A stretch of DNA of 64,000 nt. Origin: Geodermatophilus normandii (GTDB lineage Bacteria > Actinomycetota > Actinomycetes > Mycobacteriales > Geodermatophilaceae). The notes beneath the pieces are model-generated. The model was not told the origin of the DNA and searched no databases. It worked only from the letters and a program-made list of their open reading frames with translations. Each line of letters begins with the position of its first letter. Positions within the stretch are counted from its first letter, which is position 1. The stretch lies in contig NZ_QGTX01000001.1 of assembly GCF_003182485.1 (NCBI RefSeq), positions 3,744,001-3,808,000 of the forward strand, written 5' to 3'. The position numbers and the translations under genes were made by a program. Below are positions 57,263 to 64,000 of the stretch, one piece after another.

Positions 57263-58168
57263 CTACCCCCGAGCCGCCGCGACGGGCGCCGGAGACCGGC
57301 CCGGATCCCGCCGCCGGGAGACGGCGACCCCGGCGAGGCAGACCACCCCGCCCACCACGGCCAGCGCGGGCGGCACCTCGTCGAGCAGCAGCCACGACAG
57401 CAGGACCACCAGCGGCGGCACCAGGTAGGTGGTGACGCCGAGCCGGCCGGCCTCGGTGCGCGCCAGCGCGTAGGCCCAGGTGCTGAACGCCAGCGCCGTC
57501 GGCACGACGCCGAGGTAGACCATCCCGAGCACCGACGCCGCGGGCGCGCTCGCCAGGTCCGACACGAGCGACCCCGCCCACGGCAGGCAGCACACCGTGC
57601 CGATGGCGCAGGCGGTCGCGGTCACCTGCAGCGGCGGCAGCCGGCGCAGCACCGGCTTCTGCGCCACCACACCGACCGCGTAGGTGACGGCGGCGACCAC
57701 GCACAGCAGCACACCGAGCAGGTCACCGCCGCTCCCCCGGCCGGCCAGCCCGATGAGCAGCACGCCCGCGAAGGCGACGGCGAGGCCGGTCACCAGCCGG
57801 CGCGGGAAGCCCTCGCGCAGCCACACCCCGGCCAGGACGGCGATGAGGATCGGCCCGACGTTCACCAGCATCGCCGTCGTCCCGGCGTCGAGGTGCCGCT
57901 CGGCGGCGTTGAGCGCCACGTTGTAGACGGCGAACCAGCCGATCCCGCACAGCGCCAGCAGCCGCCACTCCTGCCGGGTCGGTGCCACCCAGCCGCGGCC
58001 GAGCGACAGCAGCGCCAGCACCACCGTCCCGACCAGCAGCCGGCCGAGCGCCAGGGCGCCGGGCGACAGGTCGGCGCCGACCGCCCGGATGGCGATGAAG
58101 GCCGAGGCCCAGGCGAGGACGGTGACGACGACGGCGGCGAGGACCGGAGGGGACATCGGGCGGGGCAC
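57263..58168 (-). CDS. EamA/DMT-family transporter (second)
   Basis: 301 residues with ten hydrophobic helices and two EamA repeats (about 8-138 and 148-290). WASAFIAIRAV and LALGRLLVGTVVLAL are typical first-repeat motifs; LGVVPTALAFSTWAYALARTEAGRLGVTTYLVPP is typical of the second. The substrate is unknown. GTG 58168 is chosen (AGGGTC upstream); ATG 58156 is possible. It is convergent with the DUF998 gene. Confidence 0.87.
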   Translation of the reverse strand: MPRPMSPPVLAAVVVTVLAWASAFIAIRAVGADLSPGALALGRLLVGTVVLALLSLGRGWVAPTRQEWRLLALCGIGWFAVYNVALNAAERHLDAGTTAMLVNVGPILIAVLAGVWLREGFPRRLVTGLAVAFAGVLLIGLAGRGSGGDLLGVLLCVVAAVTYAVGVVAQKPVLRRLPPLQVTATACAIGTVCCLPWAGSLVSDLASAPAASVLGMVYLGVVPTALAFSTWAYALARTEAGRLGVTTYLVPPLVVLLSWLLLDEVPPALAVVGGVVCLAGVAVSRRRDPGRSPAPVAAARG

Positions 58169-58256
58169 GGACGGACCCTAGGTCGCCCCCGGGGCCCGGG
58201 ACCGGCGCTTTCCGGACCTGGCGCTCGCCTTGCGGAGAACGGCAGCCCGCTTGCCC

Positions 58257-59006
58257 TCAGCCCCGCAGGTGCTCGGCGTAGGTGCGCCGGCCGCGCGCGG
58301 CCCGCGGGCCGGGCAGCACCCCACCCTCGCGGAACGCCGCGGACAGCTTGCCCGGCAGCGGCGTGGCCACCACGCGCACGTTCGGCTCGCGGGCGGCCGC
58401 CCAGGTGCGGGCGAGGTCGGCCGCGGCGAGGTCCTCGGGCCCGCCGAACTCGACGACGCCGGAGGTGGCCGGGCCCGCGGCGACCTCGGTGAGGAACCCC
58501 GCCGCCTCCGCGACGTCGACCGGCGCGGCGCTCCACCCCATCGGCACGATCAGCACCGGCCCGCGCCGGGCGGTCGTCATCATCTCGTCGATGAAGTGGT
58601 GGTACTGGGTGATCCGCACCAGCGTCACCGGCAGCCCGGAGGCCAGCAGCACCTGCTCGGCGGCGTACTTGGCGCGGTAGTAGTTCCAGGGGACCCGGTC
58701 GACGCCGACGATCGAGACGTAGACCAGGTGCTGCAGCCGGTCGCGGTCGAGCGCCTGCACCAGCCGCCGGGTGCCGGCGACGTCGACCTCCCACGGGTTG
58801 CCGCGGGGGTCGCTGGCCGCGTGCACGACCACCCCGGCACCGCGGACCGCCGTCGCCAGGTCCCGGCCGGTGGCCAGGTCGCCGCGCACGCCGCCCGGTC
58901 CCGCCCCCCGCCGCGACATCTGCCGCACCTGGTGCCCGGCCGCCTGCAGCGACGGGACCAGGACCCGGCCGAGTGGACCACTGCCTCCGGTGACCACGAC
59001 GTCCAT
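58257..59006 (-). CDS. NAD(P)H-binding atypical SDR (NmrA/complex I NDUFA9-like)
   Basis: 249 residues. The GGSGPLGRVLVPSL motif replaces the normal glycine motif. VVHAASDPRGNPWEVDV, the YYRAKYAAEQVL active-site-like region (Tyr-x-x-x-Lys with neighbours) and the late LRG tail fit the extended or atypical NAD(P)-binding SDR group used as redox sensors or epimerase-like enzymes. The ligand is unknown. ATG 59006, divergent from the HTH-MurA gene with an 86-bp spacer that contains an operator-like palindrome. Confidence 0.83.
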   Translation of the reverse strand: MDVVVTGGSGPLGRVLVPSLQAAGHQVRQMSRRGAGPGGVRGDLATGRDLATAVRGAGVVVHAASDPRGNPWEVDVAGTRRLVQALDRDRLQHLVYVSIVGVDRVPWNYYRAKYAAEQVLLASGLPVTLVRITQYHHFIDEMMTTARRGPVLIVPMGWSAAPVDVAEAAGFLTEVAAGPATSGVVEFGGPEDLAAADLARTWAAAREPNVRVVATPLPGKLSAAFREGGVLPGPRAARGRRTYAEHLRG

Positions 59007-59060
59007 GGGGGCAGTCTGGCCGGACCGGTCCCTCCCGTTCCACCGGCGTGCCGTGCCGGC

Positions 59061-59082
59061 GGTATCTCATCTACGAGATACC
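59061..59082. promoter_or_regulatory. operator-like palindrome upstream of the HTH-MurA gene
   Basis: GGTATCTC-n6-GAGATACC (8-bp perfect arms) ends 10 bp before the GTG of the HTH-MurA gene and lies in the spacer to the divergent SDR. It is the most AT-rich stretch around. The form is typical of an XRE-family regulator site, so autoregulation by the fused HTH domain is the simplest reading. Confidence 0.65.
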
Positions 59083-59092
59083 GTCCTGACCC

Positions 59093-60664
59093 GTGACGGC
59101 GACCGAGCTCCCGGCCGAGACCACGACCATCCCCCTCCCCACGACCAGCGCGACCGAGCGCATCGGCCTGCTGGTCCGCGACGCCCGGCGGCACCGCGGG
59201 CTGACGCAGCAGCAGCTCGCCGAACGGCTGGGCACCAGCCAGAGCGCGATCGCCCGCATCGAGCAGGGCGGGCAGAACCTCACCCTCGAGCTGCTCGGGC
59301 GGCTGTCCGAGGCGCTGGAGAGCGAGCTGATCAGCGTCGGGCCGGCCGGCCCCACCCACCTGCGGGTCACCGGCGGCACGCCGCTGCGCGGCAGCGTGAC
59401 GGTGAAGTCGTCGAAGAACGCCGCCGTCGCGCTGCTCTGCGCCGCGCTGCTCAACCGCGGCCGGACGACGCTGCGCAACGTGGCCCGCATCGTCGAGGTG
59501 GACCGGATCCTCGACGTGCTGCGCTCCATCGGCGTCTCGGCCACCTGGGACGCCGCGGGCCGCGACCTGACCCTGCAGGTGCCCGACGAGCTCGACCTGG
59601 CCGGCATCGACGCCGACGCCGCCCGCCGCACCCGCAGCATCATCATGTTCCTCGGCCCGCTGCTGCACCGGGCCGGCTCGTTCCGGCTCCCCTACGCCGG
59701 CGGCTGCGACCTCGGCACCCGGACGGTGGAGCCGCACATGATCGCGCTGCGCCCCTTCGGCCTGGACATCGAGGCGCACGCCGGCGAGTACCACGCCACG
59801 GTCGACCGGCGGACCGACGACCGGCGCACCATCGTGCTGACCGAGCGCGGCGACACCGTGACCGAGAACGCGCTGCTGGCCGCCGCCCGCGCCGAGGGCA
59901 CCACGGTCATCCGCAACGCCAGCTCCAACTACATGGTCCAGGACCTGTGCCTGTACCTGCAGCTGCTCGGCGTCGGCGTCGAGGGCCTCGGCACGACGAC
60001 GCTCACCGTGACCGGCCGGGCGGTGCTCGACGCCGACGTCGACTACACCATCAGCGAGGACCCGGTCGAGGCGATGAGCCTGCTGACCGCGGGCATCGTC
60101 ACCGGCTCCGAGCTGACCGTGCGCCGCGCGCCGGTGGAGTTCCTGGAGATCGAGCTGGCGGTGCTGGCCGAGATGGGGCTGCGCCACTCCCTGTCGGAGG
60201 AGTACGTCGCCGCCAACGGCCACACCCGGCTGGCCGACGTCACCATCCACCCGTCGCAGCTCAAGGCCCCGATCGACAAGATCCACCCGATGCCGTTCCC
60301 GGGGCTCAACATCGACAACCTGCCGTTCTTCGCGGTCATCGCCGCCTCGGCCACGGGCTCGACGCTCATCCACGACTGGGTCTACGACAACCGCGCCATC
60401 CACCTGTCGGACCTGACCCGCCTGGGCGCCGACGTCCGGCTCATGGACCCCCACCGCGTGCTGGTCACCGGCCCGACCCGCTGGCGCAGCGCCGAGGTGG
60501 TCTGCCCGCCGGCGCTGCGCCCGGCCGTGTGCATCCTGCTGGCGATGCTGGCCTCGCGCGGCACGTCGGTGCTGCGCAACGTGGACATCATCGCCCGCGG
60601 CTACGAGCACCTCTACGAGCGACTCGTCGAGATGGGGGCCTCGATCGAGGTCTTCTCCGACTAG
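59093..60664 (+). CDS. XRE-type HTH fused to UDP-N-acetylglucosamine 1-carboxyvinyltransferase (MurA-like)
   Basis: 523 residues. An N-terminal helix-turn-helix (about 22-80) shows DARRHRGLTQQQLAERLGTSQSAIARIEQGG. Residues about 90-520 form an EPSP-synthase/MurA fold. Residues used by MurA are retained: Lys-Asn in SSKNAAVALL (Lys 108), the PEP-binding Cys 205 in GGCDLGTRTVEPH, an Asp in NIDNLPF and Arg in DNRAIHL. MurA makes the first committed precursor of peptidoglycan, UDP-GlcNAc-enolpyruvate. Whether this is a second MurA or a precursor-sensing regulator is open. The start is GTG 59093, with a palindrome immediately upstream. Confidence 0.88.
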   Translation: MTATELPAETTTIPLPTTSATERIGLLVRDARRHRGLTQQQLAERLGTSQSAIARIEQGGQNLTLELLGRLSEALESELISVGPAGPTHLRVTGGTPLRGSVTVKSSKNAAVALLCAALLNRGRTTLRNVARIVEVDRILDVLRSIGVSATWDAAGRDLTLQVPDELDLAGIDADAARRTRSIIMFLGPLLHRAGSFRLPYAGGCDLGTRTVEPHMIALRPFGLDIEAHAGEYHATVDRRTDDRRTIVLTERGDTVTENALLAAARAEGTTVIRNASSNYMVQDLCLYLQLLGVGVEGLGTTTLTVTGRAVLDADVDYTISEDPVEAMSLLTAGIVTGSELTVRRAPVEFLEIELAVLAEMGLRHSLSEEYVAANGHTRLADVTIHPSQLKAPIDKIHPMPFPGLNIDNLPFFAVIAASATGSTLIHDWVYDNRAIHLSDLTRLGADVRLMDPHRVLVTGPTRWRSAEVVCPPALRPAVCILLAMLASRGTSVLRNVDIIARGYEHLYERLVEMGASIEVFSD

Positions 60665-60669
60665 CCGGT

Positions 60670-60757
60670 CGTCCTGGCTCACCGCGACGCGTCCTGGCTC
60701 GACGTCGGCGGTGAGCCAGGTAGCAGCACGATCAGGTCACCTGATCGTGCTGCTACC
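60670..60757. repeat. two-module palindromic element between convergent genes (copy 2)
   Basis: GTCCTGGCTC occurs twice (60670 and 60691) with its complement GGTGAGCCAGG at 60710-60720. A 19-bp perfect palindrome follows, 60719-60737 / 60739-60757, with core AGCACGATCAGGT and a one-base loop. The same two modules are found at 38357-38418. The palindrome overlaps the stop of the convergent SDR. Likely a bidirectional terminator. Confidence 0.8.
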
Positions 60758-61511
60758 GCTCCTGGGCGGTGGGGCGGACGAGGACCTCGTTGACCGCCAC
60801 GTGCGCGGGCTGGCTGACGACGTAGACGATCGCCCGGGCGACGTCCTCGGCCTGCAGCGGCGTCATGTCGGTGTACATGCGCTGGGAGGCGGCCTTCGCG
60901 TCGGGCTGGGTGATGTGGTCGGTGAGCTCGGTGGCCACCGCGCCCGGCTCGACCAGCGAGATCCGCACGCCCCTCGTCGTCACCTCCTGGCGCAGCGACT
61001 CGCTGAAGGCGTTCACCGCCCACTTGCTCGCGTTGTAGACGCCGGCGCCCTTGCGCGCCGTGCGTCCCGCGACGCTGGAGATGTTGACGACGTCGCCGGA
61101 GCCCTGCTCGAGCATGCCGTCGATCGCGGCGTGGGTCAGGTACATGAGGCCGAGCACGTTGGTCGACAGCATCCGGCGCCAGTCCTCGACGTCGGCGCCG
61201 ACGATCGTGCCGAGGAGCATCACCCCGGCGTTGTTGACGAGGACGTCGAGGCCGCCGAGCTCGGCGCGCGTGCGGGCGACGGCGTCGCGGCAGGACGCCT
61301 CGTCGGTCACGTCCAGGTCGAGGGTCAGCACGCGGGCGCCCCCGCCCTCCAGCTCCCCGGCCAGCGCGGCCAGCCGGTCGGCGCGGCGGGCGCCGATGGC
61401 CACCGCGGCCCCGGCCCGCGCCAGCGCGACGGCGGTGGCCTCGCCGATCCCCGACGACGCCCCGGTGACCAGGGCGACCCTCCCGGACAGTGGTCGGCCG
61501 GCGTCGGTCAT
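60753..61511 (-). CDS. short-chain dehydrogenase/reductase
   Basis: Classical SDR of 252 residues. TGASSGIGEATAVALARAG (cofactor), NNAGVM, NISSVAG (serine) and YNASK (Tyr-x-x-x-Lys) are all intact. The sequence resembles the YdfG/serine-3-dehydrogenase-like group (VEPGAVATELTDHI), but the true substrate is unknown. ATG 61511. It lies downstream of the DUF5995 gene on the same strand with 128 bp between, a stretch holding short CAGCACGG/GAGCACGG repeats. Confidence 0.88.
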   Translation of the reverse strand: MTDAGRPLSGRVALVTGASSGIGEATAVALARAGAAVAIGARRADRLAALAGELEGGGARVLTLDLDVTDEASCRDAVARTRAELGGLDVLVNNAGVMLLGTIVGADVEDWRRMLSTNVLGLMYLTHAAIDGMLEQGSGDVVNISSVAGRTARKGAGVYNASKWAVNAFSESLRQEVTTRGVRISLVEPGAVATELTDHITQPDAKAASQRMYTDMTPLQAEDVARAIVYVVSQPAHVAVNEVLVRPTAQER

Positions 61512-61639
61512 GCGGTCCTCCTCCCGGGCCGCCCGGTGCGGCACCCCGGACAGCCTGCGCCCGCCCACGGCATCCGGCAGCACGGCGTCCGGCAGCACGG
61601 GCCCCGGAGCACGGGACCCCGAGCACGGGACCGGCGGGC

Positions 61640-62383
61640 TCAGTCCGGCGGCAGGCGGACGCCGAAGCCGCGGACGGCCAGGCGCAGCAGCACCGGACCC
61701 CCGCGCTGCAGGTCGGCCACCCGGGCCGCGGCGGCCGCCTCGAGCTGCGCCCTGCGGCGGGCGAGCTCCTCCGGCCCGCGCAGGCGGGCGGCGTGCAGGA
61801 CCGTCGTGTTCGCCCACACCCGGCGCCGCGACTCGCGCAGCAGCACCCGGGTCGCCGTCCGGTTGAGCCCTCCGGTGAGCCGGTCCAGCGGCGTCCGCGG
61901 GCTGCCGGCGGCCTGCAGCTCCCGGTCCTCGGCCGGCACCCGGGCGGCCAGCACCTCGTCGATCGCCTCGTGGTCGCGGCGGCGGGAGTCCAGCAGCGGC
62001 GGGTCGGCGAAGTCGGCCACGCCGATCACCCGCACCAGCGACAGCGGCAGGTCGTAGTTGATGTGCGCGTTCATGCCGAGCAGCACGTGCGCCTCGGGCC
62101 GAGCGGCCGGGTCGGTGCGGAACGCGGCGCGCCACGGCGCCGGCGGGGTGGCCGGATCGCGGCGGTGGGCGTCGAGGGCGTCGAGGTAGAGGCCGGCGAA
62201 GTCGACGTCCCAGGCGGTCACCCAGTCCGGGTCCTCGAACCGGCCGGCGTCGATGGCCGCGTTCACGGCCTGCGTGGTCCGCAGGTAGGTGCCCAGGAAG
62301 TGGCGGGCCGGGTCGCCGGCGGCGGTCACGGCGTCGAGCAGCTCCTGCATGCGGGCGACGAGCTCGTCCACCGGTGCGGTCAC
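61640..62383 (-). CDS. DUF5995 family protein
   Basis: 247 residues of a family common in actinobacteria, without known function. Characteristic segments are GDPARHFLGTYLRTTQAVNAAI, HVLLGMNAHINYDLPLSLV and WANTTVLHAARLRG. It is probably an all-helical cytoplasmic protein, and its His/Asn-rich middle region may bind metal. GTG 62383. It sits downstream of the TetR gene on the same strand (103 bp). Confidence 0.8.
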   Translation of the reverse strand: MTAPVDELVARMQELLDAVTAAGDPARHFLGTYLRTTQAVNAAIDAGRFEDPDWVTAWDVDFAGLYLDALDAHRRDPATPPAPWRAAFRTDPAARPEAHVLLGMNAHINYDLPLSLVRVIGVADFADPPLLDSRRRDHEAIDEVLAARVPAEDRELQAAGSPRTPLDRLTGGLNRTATRVLLRESRRRVWANTTVLHAARLRGPEELARRRAQLEAAAAARVADLQRGGPVLLRLAVRGFGVRLPPD

Positions 62384-62486
62384 GCCGCGATCGTGCCCCG
62401 GAACGCCTCCGTTCCGCAGGGTGAGGCCCCCCGCCCCCCACCATCCGCGAGCGCCCGGCGGGTCCCTGCCGGGCCACCCGACCGGG

Positions 62487-63065
62487 TCACGGGTGCAGCA
62501 GTCCCGGCAGCCGGTCCATCGCCGCCGTCAGCAGGTCCGGCAGGTCGCCGGGCTCCCCCGCCAGCCACCCGGCCAGGGCGACCTCGAAGCACGCGACGAC
62601 GAGCTTGGCGAGCAGCTGCGCGTCCTGCGCCGGGACCCCGCGCCCGGTGACCAGCCCGTCGGCGAGCGCGGCCTCCCAGCGGCGCAGCTTGGCCGCCGCC
62701 CGCGACTGCAGGGCGGGCACGCCGGCCACCACCCGCTCGCGGGTGAGCAACAGGTCCCGCAGCGGGGCGACCTGCCCGGCGACGGCGGCGGCGGCCGAGC
62801 GCACCGCCGCCCAGGGCGGCAGGCCGGCCGGCGCCCCGGCCACGGCGGCGGAGGCGGCGGCGAGCAGGCCGTCCTCGAGGCCGAAGAGCAGGTCCTCCTT
62901 GTCGGCGAACAGCCGGAAGAGCGTGCTGCGCGAGACGTCGGCGGCCGCCGCGACCTGCTCGGTGCTCGTGGCCGCATAGCCCTGCTCGGCGAACAGCGCG
63001 ACGGCGCGGCGGGTCACCTCGGCCCGCAGCCGGCGGCGGCGCCGCTGCGCGGCGGTCTCCTCCAC
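62487..63065 (-). CDS. TetR-family transcriptional regulator
   Basis: 192 residues. HTH domain about 8-60: RRAVALFAEQGYAATSTEQVAAAADVSRSTLFRLF. The C-terminal ligand domain is variable. GTG 63065 is preferred because GGAGG precedes it by four bases; the frame is open further upstream but runs into the operator. It is divergent from an SDR gene and an unusually long inverted repeat lies between, so it very likely represses both genes. Confidence 0.88.
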   Translation of the reverse strand: MEETAAQRRRRRLRAEVTRRAVALFAEQGYAATSTEQVAAAADVSRSTLFRLFADKEDLLFGLEDGLLAAASAAVAGAPAGLPPWAAVRSAAAAVAGQVAPLRDLLLTRERVVAGVPALQSRAAAKLRRWEAALADGLVTGRGVPAQDAQLLAKLVVACFEVALAGWLAGEPGDLPDLLTAAMDRLPGLLHP

Positions 63066-63081
63066 CCGTCCTCCAGTTGAC

Positions 63082-63124
63082 ACGTCGTCCCGATCTGGCA
63101 CAGAGTCCCACATCGGGACGACGT
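63082..63124. promoter_or_regulatory. TetR operator candidate, 13-bp inverted repeat
   Basis: ACGTCGTCCCGAT at 63082-63094 and its exact complement at 63112-63124, with a 17-bp spacer, in the 93-bp divergent promoter region between the TetR and SDR genes. Confidence 0.75.
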
Positions 63125-63158
63125 CCCGGAAGCCACGTGCGAGGACGCGGGAGACGCG

Positions 63159-64000
63159 ATGGACGGCAGGCGGACGGTGCTGGTCACCGGGGCGACGTCG
63201 GGGCTCGGGCGCGCCGCCGCCGGGCGCCTCGCAGCGACCGGCGGGTGGTCGGTGCTCCTCGGCGCCCGCGACCCCGGCCGCGGCGCGCAGGTGGCCGCCG
63301 GGCTGGGCCCCACGGCTGACGTCGTCGCGCTCGACCTGGCCTCCCTCGACGGCGTCCGGGACGCCGCCGCCCGCATCGCCGCCCGGGGTCGCCTCGACGC
63401 GCTGGTGCTCAATGCCGGCGTCCAGCTGCCCGTCGCCGACCGGGCGAGCGCCGACGGCTACGAGCTGACCTTCGCGGTCAACCACCTCGCCCACTTCCTG
63501 CTCACCGTCGAGCTCCTGCCGCACCTGGCGCCGGGAGCACGGGTGGTCGTGGTCAGCAGCGGCACGCACTGGGGCACGTGGCGGAAGTCCGGCCCGTTCC
63601 CGGCGCCGCGCTGGGCCGACCCGCGCGAGCTGGCCCGCCCGCGCCGGGAGTCCGGGCAGCGCGCCTACGCGACGTCCAAGCTGGCCAACGTCCTCTTCGC
63701 CACCGAGCTCGCCCGCCGGCACCCAGAGGTCGACGTCGCCGTCGTCGACCCCGGCCTGGTGCCCGGCACCGGGCTGCACCGCGGCTACCCCGCCCCGGCC
63801 CGCGCGGTCTACACCGGGCTGGCGCCGCTGCTGGCCCGGTTGCCGTTCGCGTCGGGCGTCGGGCAGGCGGCCGACGTGCTCGCCGCCGCGGTGACCGGTC
63901 CGCCCGGCACGAGCGGGCGCTACCTCGAGCGCGGCGTCGAGGTGCCGTCGTCGCCGGACAGCCGCGACCCGGCCCGCGCCCGCGAGCTCTGGGAGGCCAG
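63159..64000 (+). CDS. short-chain dehydrogenase (retinol dehydrogenase-like), cut by the window edge
   Basis: 280 residues to the edge, continuing beyond it. TGATSGLGRAAAGRLAATGG (cofactor), LNAGVQ in the place of NNAG, VVSSGTHWG (serine) and YATSKLANVLFATELARRH (Tyr-x-x-x-Lys) show the light-dependent-protochlorophyllide/retinol-dehydrogenase-like SDR group. ATG 63159 follows GAGGACGCGGGAG. It is divergent from and presumably regulated by the neighbouring TetR protein through the inverted repeat at 63082-63124. Confidence 0.88.
   Translation, partial: MDGRRTVLVTGATSGLGRAAAGRLAATGGWSVLLGARDPGRGAQVAAGLGPTADVVALDLASLDGVRDAAARIAARGRLDALVLNAGVQLPVADRASADGYELTFAVNHLAHFLLTVELLPHLAPGARVVVVSSGTHWGTWRKSGPFPAPRWADPRELARPRRESGQRAYATSKLANVLFATELARRHPEVDVAVVDPGLVPGTGLHRGYPAPARAVYTGLAPLLARLPFASGVGQAADVLAAAVTGPPGTSGRYLERGVEVPSSPDSRDPARARELWEA

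Overview
The window is very GC-rich chromosomal DNA with actinobacterial gene content: many GTG starts, infC-rpmI-rplT-rRNA methyltransferase followed by pheST and argCJ, GAF-ANTAR regulators, PRC-barrel/DUF2382 and DUF5995 proteins, and an NnaR-type regulator beside narK. The mix of families suggests a soil or rock-surface actinomycete such as a member of the Geodermatophilaceae. That placement is inferred from gene content only. I see no rRNA, tRNA, CRISPR array, transposase or prophage module.

Layout. 1-14.2 kb is a housekeeping backbone, mostly on the minus strand: infC, rpmI, rplT and trmH, then pheS, pheT, an SDR gene, argC and argJ (which runs off the left edge). It is interrupted by a DMT exporter and a large EAL-DICT-LOV-GGDEF protein that looks like a blue-light-responsive c-di-GMP enzyme. 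14.2-18.1 kb carries a metallo-hydrolase and a GAF-ANTAR plus PP2C pair. 18.2-29.3 kb is a dispersed nitrate-assimilation set: nnaR, narK, nirB, nirD and nasA, with unrelated genes (AraC regulator, DUF2000, lipoprotein) in between. 29.4-39.6 kb is mixed: TetR, PRC-barrel/DUF2382, GNAT, ArfB, a secreted M6 protease, HxlR, globin, a YidD fusion, a homocysteine methyltransferase and an SDR. 39.7-45 kb has a Ski2-like helicase, two tandem TauE/SafE exporters and a second GAF-ANTAR gene. 45.4-51.1 kb is an alpha-glucan block (GH13, a luciferase-like oxidoreductase, MalQ). 51.2-59 kb has a secreted ExeM/NucH nuclease, transporters and small unknowns. 59-64 kb holds an HTH-MurA fusion with an adjacent palindrome, two SDRs, DUF5995 and a TetR regulator with a long inverted repeat.

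Most distinctive are the EAL-DICT-LOV-GGDEF protein with an intact LOV cysteine, and the HTH-MurA fusion beside its own candidate operator. narK and nasA also share a GGGGAAAC promoter motif at nearly the same distance from their start codons. Several families of palindromic repeats sit between convergent genes, including a two-module element found at two places about 22 kb apart. infC appears to start at AUC behind a structured leader.

Two genes, pheT and a GNAT acetyltransferase, are each interrupted by a one-base deficit in a run of four C/G. pheT is essential, so these are more likely sequence errors than true pseudogenes.
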